Part shown: positions 51,593 through 61,869 of the stretch, piece after piece
Layout of the letters: the number at the start of each line of letters is the position of its first letter
Numbering within the stretch: the stretch's first letter is position 1
DNA from: Vibrio crassostreae
Lineage (GTDB): Bacteria; Pseudomonadota; Gammaproteobacteria; Enterobacterales; Vibrionaceae
Direction: 5' to 3'
Assembly (NCBI RefSeq): GCF_024347415.1
Contig: NZ_AP025477.1
Location: forward strand, 992,001-1,056,000
Length of the DNA stretch: 64,000 nucleotides
The notes under the pieces: model-generated
The model's database searches: none
What the model saw: the letters and a program-made list of their open reading frames with translations, nothing else
What the model was told of the DNA's origin: nothing
Program-made: the position numbers and the translations under genes

Positions 51593-52831
51593 TTAGATAA
51601 ACACTCTCGCTCTAATACCGAATACCCAAGCGCTACTCTCACTAGAAAACGCAGGATCTTTGATGTACTGGATGTCAGGCGTTACTTGTAGGTGGTCACC
51701 AAACTGCATGTTGTAGTAGATCTCCGCTGTCCATTGCTCTGTGCTACCGCTTATTGCCTTCGCATCAGCTGCAAAAGAATCACCATTCACTTCCGCCCAG
51801 TTTAGCGCTACACCTAGGTTATTCGTCGGTTTTCCTAACCCGAAATATCCCATACCAACCGAGATTGATTTATCGTAAAGGGCAACATCCCCTTCAGAGA
51901 AGCCACCACGAACAAACGGCATAACTTGATCATTCATGAATTGACTCCATGAAAAGTTAACTCCCGAGCCACCTTCCGCAGCAAGGCTATTACTGTGGCG
52001 CGTATCATCACCAAAATCCCAGAAAGTCACATGGAAGTTATCGGTGTAGATCTGCTCTTGCGAAGCCGTCCAACCTAATTCCAGTGTCGTAAAGTAAGAC
52101 GCATCGCTGCCAAAAGCGGTATCAAAACCATCAAGAATATCATCTGATTGACCATTTGCATCCGCGATACCACCGACGACATAAAAATTCTCGCCCAACA
52201 TATGACCAGCAGAAAGCGCAAGTACACCATCATCTGGTAAGCCCATTGCGCCTGAGCCTGTCGAGAACGCCAAGTTAGTAAAACCAGACCACGGGCTTGC
52301 TAGAGCGTAAACATCTGCATAGTTCGTTACATCCTGCCAACCGACAACAATAGTGCCTTTGCCATCGTTGGTTTTTTGCTTCCAATTTAAGTCTGTCACT
52401 CGAAAACCTTGGTCACTGTATGCAGGGCCAATTGCACCAACATAGCCAAGCGGGCCGAATGAATAGTCTTTGGGCGCAGTATCACCATAGGCATGCCTAT
52501 GTTCCACCTTCCATACCAAGCTACCTAAGTTCTGTGTGCCATTTCCTAGTAGGTGCCATGACCCGTATAGTCGTGCGACGCCTGATGATGCATTAACGCT
52601 ATCGCCACCAACGCCATCTCCAGAAGTAAGGCCCAACGCAAAGTAATCCGCACCAAATGTAAAACCATCCGCAGCAAGCTTTTCACGCCAATCCAGTTGC
52701 TGTTCTTTCTGTTTTGAAATTGTATTTTCAACAGAGTCTGGACCTTCGAAATTTGCGCTATAAACCGCTGGGCTCATTGACGTTGCTAGCACCATCACAG
52801 CCATACTTACTTTAGATAATCTTGAATTCAT
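51593..52831 (-). CDS. Carbohydrate-selective porin (OprB-like)
   Basis: A 412-residue outer-membrane protein: signal peptide ending near residue 25 (VYSA/NFEG), then an OprB-type barrel with 'WREKLAADGFTFGADYFALGL' and 'WTAEIYYNMQFGDHLQVTPDIQYI', and a typical ending (GIRARVFI). It would admit sugars or other small organic molecules. A palindromic operator-like site lies 57 bases upstream of the ATG. Confidence 0.8.
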   Translation of the reverse strand: MNSRLSKVSMAVMVLATSMSPAVYSANFEGPDSVENTISKQKEQQLDWREKLAADGFTFGADYFALGLTSGDGVGGDSVNASSGVARLYGSWHLLGNGTQNLGSLVWKVEHRHAYGDTAPKDYSFGPLGYVGAIGPAYSDQGFRVTDLNWKQKTNDGKGTIVVGWQDVTNYADVYALASPWSGFTNLAFSTGSGAMGLPDDGVLALSAGHMLGENFYVVGGIADANGQSDDILDGFDTAFGSDASYFTTLELGWTASQEQIYTDNFHVTFWDFGDDTRHSNSLAAEGGSGVNFSWSQFMNDQVMPFVRGGFSEGDVALYDKSISVGMGYFGLGKPTNNLGVALNWAEVNGDSFAADAKAISGSTEQWTAEIYYNMQFGDHLQVTPDIQYIKDPAFSSESSAWVFGIRARVFI

Positions 52832-52887
52832 CTTGTCACCAATGCTTTTTGAGTGAGTTCTATTTTATTCATTGCTCACATTGAAAA

Positions 52888-52904
52888 TTGTCATTTGATG
52901 ACAA
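52888..52904 (-). promoter_or_regulatory. Palindromic operator-like site before the porin gene
   Basis: TTGTCATTTGATGACAA has perfect 7-bp arms (TTGTCAT / ATGACAA) around TTG. 15 of 17 bases are shared with 55238-55254 upstream of the amidohydrolase gene, so one regulator may bind both. Confidence 0.6.
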
Positions 52905-52907
52905 CCA

Positions 52908-53567
52908 TTAATTTTCTTTCTCGTAATAGTCTTCAATCATCGAAGCTTTCATTTCATAACCCATGGTGAGGTTACTTTTTCCATCGACTAAGAAAACTTC
53001 TTCAGTCACTTTGTTCGAGCTAAAGTCACCTTCTACCCATACTGGATACTGAACGTTCTGTACCTGAAAGCCTTCAGGGAAAGACACACGCACAATCTGG
53101 TTTGCTGGCGGAGGTGGCATGTGAATACATGCGCCCGCCACTGGCACTAAAAGAAACTCAATTGCGGTCATACCTTCTGAGAACTCTAAAGGCACGATGA
53201 AACCCGGAACTCGCACTTTCTTGCCGTCAAATTCTGTCGTGATAGCTTCAGCGTTCGCCTTCATGGTTTTCATGTATTCGTCACGCAGCGCGATCATTTC
53301 GTCTGCATCAACGCCCTGCTCATTTAGCGTTTTTTTGAATAATAAAGCCTGTTGTTGAGCTTGCTCTTCCTCTGATGCACTCATTGCTATCACACCTTGT
53401 AATAGACGCATTTGCTGATCGGTAAGATCTGGCATTTTTAATTTCATTTCGTGAGATTCTGAATTCAGATCTTGCCACTCAAGATTCATCGCTGTTTCAG
53501 CAAAGGTAGGTAAAGCGACGATAGTCAGTGACATCATCGATAAGATAAGAGAAAGCGTTTTTTGCAT
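52908..53567 (-). CDS. DUF3299 family exported protein
   Basis: Signal peptide (PTFA/ETAM) and a DUF3299 core: 'KVRVPGFIVPLEFSEGMTAI', 'FLLVPVAGACIHMPPPPANQ' and 'VQNVQYPVWVEGDF'. Its function is unknown; relatives are linked to export or metal handling in the envelope. The ATG at 53567 has AAGG 8 bases upstream and is preferred over GTG 53576. It lies between the amidohydrolase and porin genes. Confidence 0.75.
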   Translation of the reverse strand: MQKTLSLILSMMSLTIVALPTFAETAMNLEWQDLNSESHEMKLKMPDLTDQQMRLLQGVIAMSASEEEQAQQQALLFKKTLNEQGVDADEMIALRDEYMKTMKANAEAITTEFDGKKVRVPGFIVPLEFSEGMTAIEFLLVPVAGACIHMPPPPANQIVRVSFPEGFQVQNVQYPVWVEGDFSSNKVTEEVFLVDGKSNLTMGYEMKASMIEDYYEKEN

Positions 53568-53586
53568 AAGGGACACCTTGAAGAGA

Positions 53587-53610
53587 GGTGACCTACCGAA
53601 GTAGGTCGCC
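53587..53610 (-). other. UUCG-loop hairpin between amidohydrolase and DUF3299 genes
   Basis: On the minus strand GGCGACCTAC-TTCG-GTAGGTCACC forms a 10-bp stem with one mismatch and the very stable C(UUCG)G loop. There is no U-tract, so it may protect mRNA ends or set relative expression rather than stop transcription. Confidence 0.5.
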
Positions 53611-53648
53611 TATTAAAGCTTAACTTTTAACTGAATAGTCGCGCTGTG

Positions 53649-55028
53649 TTACAGCGTGTTTTTGTAGACTTTGCCATCTTTCATGATGACTTTGATGGTA
53701 TCGATTTCAGGACTACGCGGCTCTGCGTCAAACCATTTTTCGTTTGCACCAATCACTGTTAAGTCTTCAAGTGGGTTGCCTTCTACAATGATGATATCAG
53801 CGTATGCACCCGCTTCAATCACGCCCAACTTACCCTCTGGATATGGGTCCATCACACCAGACAACTTAACGATCTCGCCGTTTACTGATGTCATGCCTTT
53901 CAGAGTGAAGAAGTTACCAAGCTCTTTGCCCGCAAGGTAAATCGTATGGTCGGTTTGCTTAATACAAGAAACCACGTCACCAACACAGTCTGTGTGGAAG
54001 CCCCATTTAGGTTGGTATTTGTTTACGTTCGAGATGTAATCTTTGAACGCTTTGGTTGCAGATTCCGCTTTACGCTTAGATGCAGGGTTCGAGTTAATCG
54101 CTTCGATCTGTGTTAAGTAAGGGGAGAACGCAGTCATGTTGGTTGTGATGTAAGCATCTTTATCTTCCATCTTGTCAGCGATATCACCATCGAACATGAA
54201 GCCGTGCTCGATTGTTTTAACACCCGCATCCAAGTTACGCATGATCGCTTTTTTACTGTAGGCATGAGACATCACGTAAGAACCGTAAGCATCGGCAATT
54301 TCTACAGCTGCCTCAATCTCTTCCGCAGACATCGCATTCAGTTGCCAAGGGTCAAATGATGAGGCTACACCACCCGATGACATGATCTTAATTTGAGTAT
54401 TGCCTTGCTTGAAGTTTTGACGCGCAGCGGCTTTGATTTCGGTAATCCCGTCAGCATTAAAGCTCACGCTATTACGAGCCATATTGGTCGATGAACCAAA
54501 GAAGTGTTGGTTAGCCGTGGTTAGATTACTGAAATCGGCGTGTGAACCCGTTGGCCCAATAAACGCGCCTGATGTGTAGAGTCTTGGCCCCGGCAACATG
54601 CCTGAGTCGATTGTTTTACGTAGGCCCGTGTTCAAACCACCCGCATCACGCCACGTGGTAAAGCCTGATTGAAACGCAGCGTTAGCGTTGACTGTTGCTC
54701 GAGCGGCCAGTTCTTCAATCGTACGGTTGTTTTCGTGGTCACTTAGATTACCACCATTCATCAGCAAGTGACCATGGCCTTCGATTAATCCCGGCATTAA
54801 CGTTTTGCCTGTGCCATCAATCACTTCAGCTTCGCCAGCCTCGATCGGGCTTGCAGAGATTTGTTTGATTAGGTTGTCTTCGACTAATACGTGATGGTCT
54901 TCGTACAATTTGTTTTCAGTACCATTGAACACATCGACGTTAGTAAATAGCGTTGATGCTGCATTTGTAGAAAGAGCAAATGAGCACGAAAGAGCAACAA
55001 CAGAGAGCTTTAAGCCTGCATTTTTCAT
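53649..55028 (-). CDS. Exported metal-dependent amidohydrolase
   Basis: Signal peptide (STNA/ASTL), then an amidohydrolase domain with the metal-binding motif 'EGHGHLLM' in place of the usual HxH segment, 'SHAYSKKAI' and 'EHGFMFDGD'. Length and 'DGTGKTLMPGLIEGH' fit the imidazolonepropionase-like/prolidase-like secreted group. It would hydrolyse a cyclic or acyl amide in the periplasm. ATG 55028 (AAGGTGT upstream) is preferred to 55064. Confidence 0.8.
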   Translation of the reverse strand: MKNAGLKLSVVALSCSFALSTNAASTLFTNVDVFNGTENKLYEDHHVLVEDNLIKQISASPIEAGEAEVIDGTGKTLMPGLIEGHGHLLMNGGNLSDHENNRTIEELAARATVNANAAFQSGFTTWRDAGGLNTGLRKTIDSGMLPGPRLYTSGAFIGPTGSHADFSNLTTANQHFFGSSTNMARNSVSFNADGITEIKAAARQNFKQGNTQIKIMSSGGVASSFDPWQLNAMSAEEIEAAVEIADAYGSYVMSHAYSKKAIMRNLDAGVKTIEHGFMFDGDIADKMEDKDAYITTNMTAFSPYLTQIEAINSNPASKRKAESATKAFKDYISNVNKYQPKWGFHTDCVGDVVSCIKQTDHTIYLAGKELGNFFTLKGMTSVNGEIVKLSGVMDPYPEGKLGVIEAGAYADIIIVEGNPLEDLTVIGANEKWFDAEPRSPEIDTIKVIMKDGKVYKNTL

Positions 55029-55237
55029 TTTTACACCTTGATTCCGTTTGTTAGTGGCGTCCACTTCCCATAACGATTCCGTAACTACTAATGAGTGTTA
55101 TGAGGTTTCAAAGATGTTTTTATTGGTCGTGACACTCACAAAAATCTAATCAAAATTCTGTGAAATAATCGAGGCAAAACAACTCATCAACATTCAATAA
55201 CTTAGTAGTGATACTGCCAGTCTTCAAGGTTGATAAA

Positions 55238-55254
55238 TGGCCATTTGATGACAA
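55238..55254 (-). promoter_or_regulatory. Operator-like site before the amidohydrolase gene
   Basis: TGGCCATTTGATGACAA matches the palindromic site at 52888-52904 at 15 of 17 positions; the right half (ATGACAA) is identical. It lies 209 bases before the amidohydrolase ATG, in the gap next to the AraC-family gene. Confidence 0.55.
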
Positions 55255-55384
55255 TAAATAATTCTGCATTCAGGCTCCGGTTTCTGCTTACAGGCTGGAA
55301 TTTTTAGTCACTGGCTAGAGTTTTACTCCGGAGCTGTTATTGCCGGATCTCTTACTGATAGCTTTGTACTGCTGCTTACCGACG

Positions 55385-56386
55385 TTAGCTGTGCTCTTTT
55401 CGGTACTGTCTTGGCGTCATGTTCATCTGTCTTTTAAAGGCTCGGGTAAAGTGGGAAGAATCGGAATAGCCCATCTTTGCACCAACTTGCGTGATCGATA
55501 GATCGGACTGCTCTAGCAATTCCAAAACCAGCTCAAGAACCATCTCTTCAATCAAGCTCTTGTAGACCACTCCTTCACTTTCCAGACGACGTTGAATCGT
55601 CCTAACGTGGATATTAAGAATCTCAGAAGCCAAGCTAATCGGGAGTTTCCCCATCGTGAGGTAAGGCTTGATCACCAACTTGAAGGCATTGAGAAACGTA
55701 CTAGGTAAAGGGGCGGTTGGCTCAAGTACCTCAGCAACCTTTGGCAAGACAATCGGCGCAAGCATGATCTCTTCTGGAATTTCAAAGGCAGTAACGGGTC
55801 TCTGTGTATAAAACTGAGCAGTGCCCATTTGTGGAAGAGATTGAAAACATTCGAGATCGCCACTTTGAATACCAACCTCAGACGGCTTCCAACGTCCTTG
55901 CGTTAATACTGAAAGTAGCTCGTTAATGAAAATGACAGAGAACAATTCAGCGAACTTAAACCAAGGCGCGTTAGTAAATGGCTTCTCGCGAACAAACCAC
56001 CACTTACCACCTGCGTGTTTGGTATAGACATGAGCCCCATTGGATACCAACTTTAACTGTTCACCAAATTGGTCTAACGCACTTTTCAATGAATCCTGCT
56101 GGCTTAGCTTAACCACAAACCTTGGTACATAAGTTTGCTTGCAAAAGCTCCACATAAACAACGAGAACTCCTCTCTCGACGCCGACTCCCCCATAATCTT
56201 GACCACATTTTTTATGGTGGTCTCTGGGAGGTAATCGTAATGGTCATTGCTGGTGAGAATGTCATTGGGGATTTTGGCACTGCGTAACAAGGTGTAGATT
56301 TCACCATCGATATGTTTGAACAGTTCCGCAAACAGCTCTACTTCCTTCTTATCAACCACTGTCATTATCTGAGAGGTATTTGGCAT
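55385..56386 (-). CDS. AraC-family regulator
   Basis: 333 residues with an N-terminal arabinose-binding-like region and a C-terminal HTH pair: 'ISLASEILNIHVRTIQRRL' and 'GYSDSSHFTRAFKRQMNMTP'. It is related in layout to the regulator at 47.5 kb. It lies upstream of, and on the same strand as, the amidohydrolase group, and may act at the two operator-like sites. Confidence 0.8.
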   Translation of the reverse strand: MPNTSQIMTVVDKKEVELFAELFKHIDGEIYTLLRSAKIPNDILTSNDHYDYLPETTIKNVVKIMGESASREEFSLFMWSFCKQTYVPRFVVKLSQQDSLKSALDQFGEQLKLVSNGAHVYTKHAGGKWWFVREKPFTNAPWFKFAELFSVIFINELLSVLTQGRWKPSEVGIQSGDLECFQSLPQMGTAQFYTQRPVTAFEIPEEIMLAPIVLPKVAEVLEPTAPLPSTFLNAFKLVIKPYLTMGKLPISLASEILNIHVRTIQRRLESEGVVYKSLIEEMVLELVLELLEQSDLSITQVGAKMGYSDSSHFTRAFKRQMNMTPRQYRKEHS

Positions 56387-56547
56387 CCTTTCCTCTTAAT
56401 CTGTTCTTTCAAGAACTCTAATTATCACCTTCTTTAAGATAGCAGAACAAACGATGGGTTACCTAGGCCTACTAACCGAATATCTCCGTCAAAATAACGG
56501 ATAAACAAACGGTTAGTGGCCAAAATCATGTTTACTGACTTGGTAGA

Positions 56548-56976
56548 TTATTGAACGGCGAGCTCCCCTCTGCGTACCCAGAATGCTCGAACATGGTCAT
56601 AAATCAGATTAAACACAAACGCGTAAATGGTAATAAAAATGGTCACGCCGATATCCATCAAAAATGCCTGCCATAACCCCACGTTAAGCAAGTATGCCAT
56701 CACAGGGATCGTCGCTATCAACAAGCCAGCCTCAAATAGCACGACATGAAAAACACGTAACTTGAGTGAACGCTTGGATTTTTCACCCGTGAAATAACGA
56801 TCGAAAATACGGTTAAAACAGTAGTTCCAAATCATCGCGATGGTCGCAACAACTATCATTGTTCCTGATAAGGCATTTACATCGTGCTCAGTAAATATCG
56901 CTAAACCTATAATTGACAGTGTGACAGCCAATACTTCAAATAATACAGAGTGAAACACTCTTTCTAAGGTATTCAT
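56548..56976 (-). CDS. PACE family multidrug/biocide efflux transporter
   Basis: 142 residues with four membrane helices arranged as two similar halves (BTP domain repeat): 'RVFHSVLFEVLAV' and 'RVFHVVLFEAGLL', the characteristic pair. PACE proteins export cationic biocides such as chlorhexidine or polyamines. A LysR gene is divergent, as is usual for this family. Confidence 0.85.
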   Translation of the reverse strand: MNTLERVFHSVLFEVLAVTLSIIGLAIFTEHDVNALSGTMIVVATIAMIWNYCFNRIFDRYFTGEKSKRSLKLRVFHVVLFEAGLLIATIPVMAYLLNVGLWQAFLMDIGVTIFITIYAFVFNLIYDHVRAFWVRRGELAVQ

Positions 56977-57114
56977 ACATTCCTCTAAATAATCTAATGC
57001 GTGTTGGATTAACCGAGATTATGTCACCGGAAACAATAAGAGAAAGTTAACAGCCATCACGATTAGTGATAGCTTAAGCATGAATAACCCATTTTGTATT
57101 GAGCGAGAGATAGC

Positions 57115-58017
57115 ATGTACAGTTTTGAGCAACTAAAAGTCTTCGTCACAGTGTGTGAAAGTGGCTCTTTTTCTGCGGCAGCACGCAAACTAAAACGCGC
57201 TCAATCCGGCGTCAGCCAGTCGATCGCCAATCTAGAAATCGCCATCGACCAAGAGCTGTTTAACCGAGAGAAAAACATCCCCGTTTTGACCAATACAGGT
57301 AAAGCGCTATTGCCTGTAGCTAAGTCGATTCTTGATCAGCAAAAGTATTTCGATCAAAAAGTAGAATCCCTGACACAGGAAGATGAGCACGAACTGATCA
57401 TTACCATTGACGAAAGCATCATAGATAAAAATTTCATCAAGATAATCAGCTCACTAGCCGATCAGTTTCCAATCACACACTTCGATATCATTACCACCTC
57501 AACCTTTGATGTTGAAGATCTAGTAAGACGCAGAAAAGCACAGATTGGCATCATCTACGCGGACGGTGAGCTCAAGGTTGATATGGATTTCTTCTTGCTG
57601 GGCCAAGCGCGTTTCCTAACCGTTAGTTCAGCCACTCACGAACTGAGTCACATGTCCGTAGTACAAGACTCAGACCTCAAGCGCTATCGCCAATGTGTGC
57701 ATCGTAGTTCAAAACAGCGCGAATTGTGGTTCACCTACGGTATTAGTTCGATGCTTTGGTATGCGAACAACCACAAGACCATTGTTGATCTCGTTGAACA
57801 GAACGTCGGTTGGGCAAATGTGCCCGAAATGATGGTGATGGAAGGCATTCAAAAAGGCGATCTTGTGGCGTTGCCTGTCTCACACGAGCATGGTGGTTGG
57901 ATTACTCCAGTGGGTTGTTTAGTTTCTCGCAGCCACATCAATGGCCCAGTTCTCACCAGCCTTATTGAGCAGCTTAAGGGACACTCACTGCAATACAATC
58001 AATGGCAGGCAAACTAA
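57115..58017 (+). CDS. LysR-family regulator, likely of the PACE gene
   Basis: A 300-residue LysR protein with N-terminal winged helix ('FVTVCESGSFSAAARKLKRAQSGVSQSIANL') split over about residues 10-42, and a periplasmic-binding-like effector domain. Divergent from the PACE transporter gene with a 138-base gap, so it likely controls it. Confidence 0.85.
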   Translation: MYSFEQLKVFVTVCESGSFSAAARKLKRAQSGVSQSIANLEIAIDQELFNREKNIPVLTNTGKALLPVAKSILDQQKYFDQKVESLTQEDEHELIITIDESIIDKNFIKIISSLADQFPITHFDIITTSTFDVEDLVRRRKAQIGIIYADGELKVDMDFFLLGQARFLTVSSATHELSHMSVVQDSDLKRYRQCVHRSSKQRELWFTYGISSMLWYANNHKTIVDLVEQNVGWANVPEMMVMEGIQKGDLVALPVSHEHGGWITPVGCLVSRSHINGPVLTSLIEQLKGHSLQYNQWQAN

Positions 58018-58389
58018 CCTCCCTTATTCTTCACACATCGTCAATTCAGAGGTTCAATATCGGCGTGGAACTCACCACTGCTACCTCATTTCTGCTTATC
58101 TTGCCGATAAATATCTTTGTCGTCTGGATAAAACACCCTAGTTGATGTCCAAAAGTGACCTAACTACACTGCGATCCCAACGGGTTTGTCTTTTCAAACA
58201 AATTTAGACGGACCCAAATCGCTCTTTAACACCACTGACCCAACTTCAAATCTCTCAGATAAACGCTCTGCCTTGCAGTCGCTTATTCCGGTTTCAAATA
58301 GATCACTTTTTGAATATTAATTCGCCCCAGTTTATGAGTGCTCATCGAGTGCTTTTTTATATCTAAATGAACCTTTTGGAAAATTTGTC
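58018..58389. other. Stretch without a visible gene
   Basis: I see no gene or strong hairpin. It must hold the promoter of the downstream small membrane protein gene. Confidence 0.4.
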
Positions 58390-58767
58390 GTGAACGTTTT
58401 AAGAAATATTTGCCCTGAGAAAATGGGTAAAGAGCGTAACAAACGAGAGTATGATTTACGCGTACTTAATTGTGTCAGTGAAAGCGAATATGAATCGCGT
58501 ATGGCGGTTTGGAATAGTCTAGCGTTAACTGCTACTCCGTCTGCTTCGGAAACAAAGGGCTTCATCGATGAGTCTTTCAACAAGCTTCAACAAGACCTGA
58601 AAGAAGCTAGCCGTGAGTTGTCGATTAACTACACGGACTTCATCGCAATGGCGCATGAAGAGATCAACTACATTAAGGTGTTTGTTGCTGATAAAACCGC
58701 ACAATACGGTTGGTACGCTGCGATCGTTCTTATGATCATCGGCACCGTTGCTCTGTGTATTCAATAG
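58390..58767 (+). CDS. Hypothetical protein with C-terminal membrane helix (125 aa)
   Basis: A soluble helical part is followed by one hydrophobic helix at about residues 105-124 (WYAAIVLMIIGTVALCIQ). The GTG start at 58390 has GGAA upstream; ATG 58423 is an alternative. I do not recognise it. Confidence 0.5.
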   Translation: MNVLRNICPEKMGKERNKREYDLRVLNCVSESEYESRMAVWNSLALTATPSASETKGFIDESFNKLQQDLKEASRELSINYTDFIAMAHEEINYIKVFVADKTAQYGWYAAIVLMIIGTVALCIQ

Positions 58768-58895
58768 ACCCAACAGTGTGTTAGATAGAGCACCTTAAAT
58801 GCTCAGTCGATAAGCACATCTACCACTACTTTGTACTGGTGCTTTCACTAGAAAACAGATGACTAGCCTCATTTGTTTTCTAGTCTATAACCTCT

Positions 58896-59513
58896 TCACT
58901 CTCCCATTAGAGATAGTAAGTCTTGGGTCGCTTCTTTAGGGCTTTCAGCGTGACATATCGCCGACACCAAAGCCAAGCCGTGAATACCCGTCTGAACCAA
59001 CTGCGGAATGTTCGACTCGTTGATGCCACCGATACCCACAATCGGCAGTTTGGTCGTTTCTAACGCTATTTGAATGCCTTCGTAACCCCAGTGTTTCTTT
59101 AGATTTGTCTTGGTAGGTGTCGCGAAAATCGCACTAAGGCCAATGTAATCAATCGGCAAACTATCGGCTTCTTGTAACTGCTGCTCAGTCTCAATCGACA
59201 AACCAAGAATCTTATCAGGGCCAATCAGCTTGCGTGCTAACGCGGCAGGCATATCCGATTGCCCCAAGTGCAAACCATCGGCATCAACGGCCAATGCCAC
59301 ATCAACTCGATCATTAATGATCAACGGCACACCTGAACCAGACAAAATCGACTTAACGGCCTGCGCTCGTTCAATAAAAGCTCTCACATCTCCATGCTTC
59401 TCTCTTACTTGAACCATAGTGACACCACCAGCGATTGCTTGTTCAACCACGAACTTAAGCGTTTCTAAATCTTGTTGGTCATCCGTTACTAAGTAGAGCT
59501 TATAAGGGTTCAT
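58896..59513 (-). CDS. thiE: Thiamine phosphate synthase
   Basis: ThiE joins the pyrimidine and thiazole phosphates to thiamine phosphate. The sequence follows the TIM-barrel family: 'MNPYKLYLVTDD' start, 'VTMVQVREKHGD', 'LIINDRVDVALAVDADGLHLGQSD' around the active site, and 'PIVGIGGI'. ATG 59513 is chosen because AAAGG lies 7 bases upstream and family members start here; a frame start at 59582 is less likely. It is apart from the other thi genes. Confidence 0.85.
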   Translation of the reverse strand: MNPYKLYLVTDDQQDLETLKFVVEQAIAGGVTMVQVREKHGDVRAFIERAQAVKSILSGSGVPLIINDRVDVALAVDADGLHLGQSDMPAALARKLIGPDKILGLSIETEQQLQEADSLPIDYIGLSAIFATPTKTNLKKHWGYEGIQIALETTKLPIVGIGGINESNIPQLVQTGIHGLALVSAICHAESPKEATQDLLSLMGE

Positions 59514-59773
59514 ATCGTGCCTTTGGAGTCGGAGTCTAAATTGAGTTGCTACCATTTTACCGACAATTCGCATCATGTGCATGGAAGTTAATACTAAATT
59601 AGCTCAATTAAGCGCGCACCATTGAATATACAACTCGTTGAAAGCATACCGAAAATCCTGAAATTTTTAACGAAAGCGTTACTTATTACACAAACTATTC
59701 ACTTAAGCCTGCCCAGAACGCTGTTTTATGGAATACTTCGCTATGAAGGAATCAGGTAAATATAGGGATAGTT

Positions 59774-61717
59774 ATGCGCCACCTTTCTATAGCGCTCAAG
59801 ATCAAGCTGGGTTATGCCATCTGCTTGCTCTTTTTCGTCATTTCAGGCTTTGTGAGTTACAAAGGTATCCAAACCTTGTCGAACGGCTTCAGCCAATACA
59901 GTGAACTCAGCCATAAAGCAACACTCTCAGGCAACATTCAAGTGCACTTTCTTCAGGTGCGTTTGGCTTCTGAACGTTACTTAGAGTCATTGGATGAACA
60001 GTACGAAACGAATTATCAATCAAGTAAACTCGCGATTGATGAACTGCTCAACAACTTAATCCAAACCACCACCAACACCGATAGCTTGTCGAGCCTGCAA
60101 TTAGTGCAAGACAGCGTTGCGGCCTTTGATGTGGCTTATGGGTCAATGAAACAGAGTGAGCTCCTCATCGACCAATTGGTGAATGTCGAGATGGTCAAAC
60201 GAGAAACCAACGCCCTCAAAGCCGCTCAGAGCTTGTTGTATGAGTCGTACAACAACAATGATCCAAACGCGAGCTTATACGCGGGTATGTTGATGGAGAA
60301 CTTCCTCGCAGCCAAGATCACCGTGCTCAGTTACTCAAACAACAACGACCTCAAAACCTATGAAGCGGGCAAAGATATCTTTGAATACGCGTTGCCAGGT
60401 ATTGAAGGCGACATTGAATCTCTCAAATCCTCACCTTATCAAAGTGAGCTGATTGAAGACTTCTCGAACCAACGCGAAGCGTATGCAAAGGGCTTTGAGC
60501 AAGTTCATCAACAGATGATTGAGAACACGCAAAGAACCGCTACCCTCGCCTCTATTGGCGACAGTTTAGCGATTGCGGTCGCGGATGCTCAAAGTATTCT
60601 TGAACAACAAAAGCAAGCGCTCACGCCTGTACTGCAAGCCAGTGAAAAGCGCTCGATTCAAATCATTATATTGCTGACAGGAGTTGCCTTAGTTATTGGC
60701 ATGACGAGCGCCGTGTTGGTGACTCGCTCTATTACCACAGGCATCGCGCAGGTTAAACAAATCACCAACGAACTTTCTCAGGGCAATCTGAATGTTGAAG
60801 TGAACATTGAGAGCAAGAACGAGATTGGTGAACTGCTAACCAACATGGAGATCACCATTGAGTCTCTGCGCGATATTGTTGGCCAAGTGAACCGCTCTAG
60901 TGTGCGTATTGGCGAGATGTCAGAGTCGCTTAACCAGGTGACCAATAATAGCTCGACCAACGCAACACAGTTGAACAGCGAAATGCTCAATATCTCTTCT
61001 GCCGTTGATCAATTGGCTTCCAGCACATCAGAAATTGCTGCAAGTGCTAACCACGCCTCTCAAGTTGCCAACCAAGCAACCGAGAATGTGGCGATGGGAC
61101 TCAAAGAAGTAGACAAAACACTGCATGAGATTGGCAGTGCCGATGAAAGCATGCAGGTCAGTAGCCAGAAAGTGACGGACCTACATAAAGAGTCGATGAA
61201 CATTGGTGCCATTCTTGAAGTAATCAAAGGCGTTTCTGAACAAACCAACCTACTGGCATTGAATGCGGCTATTGAAGCAGCGCGTGCAGGTGAGCAAGGT
61301 CGAGGGTTTGCTGTCGTAGCGGATGAAGTAAGAACGCTCGCTAAGCGTACTCAAGATTCTGCAAGCCAGATCGATGAACTCATCACCTCGCTACAGCGCG
61401 GTGCTAAAGACGCACTCGAGTCGATCAAAGAGAGCCACAGCACGGTTTCCGATGCTTCGACTCAGGCACAGCAAGCCTCTCAGAATTTGCATGTGATTAA
61501 CCAACACATCCAGGATTTGAATCAGGCCAACAGCCAAATCGCGATATCCGTCGATGAGCAGGACTGCTTAACCAAATCACTGGGTGAAAATGCGCAAGGT
61601 GCCAATACTATCGCACAAAGTAACCAAGAGTCTGTAAGCAGTATTTCTGGCGCAGCGAGCGACTTAACTGAGGTTGCTCATCACCTAGAGAGCCAAGTGA
61701 ATCGATTTAGAACCTAG
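59774..61717 (+). CDS. Methyl-accepting chemotaxis protein
   Basis: 647 residues: one N-terminal membrane helix, a long helical sensor region (about 35-285, HBM or four-helix type), a second helix (about 290-312), HAMP (about 312-365) and a signalling domain with the conserved hairpin '[20 protein letters not shown]'. It reports a periplasmic ligand to CheA/CheW. The ligand is not told by sequence; it lies between thiamine genes. Confidence 0.85.
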   Translation: MRHLSIALKIKLGYAICLLFFVISGFVSYKGIQTLSNGFSQYSELSHKATLSGNIQVHFLQVRLASERYLESLDEQYETNYQSSKLAIDELLNNLIQTTTNTDSLSSLQLVQDSVAAFDVAYGSMKQSELLIDQLVNVEMVKRETNALKAAQSLLYESYNNNDPNASLYAGMLMENFLAAKITVLSYSNNNDLKTYEAGKDIFEYALPGIEGDIESLKSSPYQSELIEDFSNQREAYAKGFEQVHQQMIENTQRTATLASIGDSLAIAVADAQSILEQQKQALTPVLQASEKRSIQIIILLTGVALVIGMTSAVLVTRSITTGIAQVKQITNELSQGNLNVEVNIESKNEIGELLTNMEITIESLRDIVGQVNRSSVRIGEMSESLNQVTNNSSTNATQLNSEMLNISSAVDQLASSTSEIAASANHASQVANQATENVAMGLKEVDKTLHEIGSADESMQVSSQKVTDLHKESMNIGAILEVIKGVSEQTNLLALNAAIEAARAGEQGRGFAVVADEVRTLAKRTQDSASQIDELITSLQRGAKDALESIKESHSTVSDASTQAQQASQNLHVINQHIQDLNQANSQIAISVDEQDCLTKSLGENAQGANTIAQSNQESVSSISGAASDLTEVAHHLESQVNRFRT

Positions 61718-61762
61718 CATAAGCTGCTTTATCACAGCTGACATAGTTCTGAGTCACAAACA

Positions 61763-61800
61763 AAAAGCCCCCTACACATAAGTGTCGGGGGCTTTCTTTT
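61763..61800 (+). terminator. Terminator after the chemoreceptor gene
   Basis: AAAAGCCCCC / GGGGGCTTT stem with a T-rich tail (TTCTTTT). The thiM operon converges on it. Confidence 0.8.
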
Positions 61801-61869
61801 AGTTAAAAGCTTTAAATTAAGAGCCATTAACTTCGAACTATCAGTTTTGAGCTTAGAACTAGATTAAGC

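Noticed and set aside
59514..59582. A 23-residue N-terminal extension of ThiE
   Set aside because: Family members begin at the MNPYKLYLVTDD start, which has its own AAAGG site.
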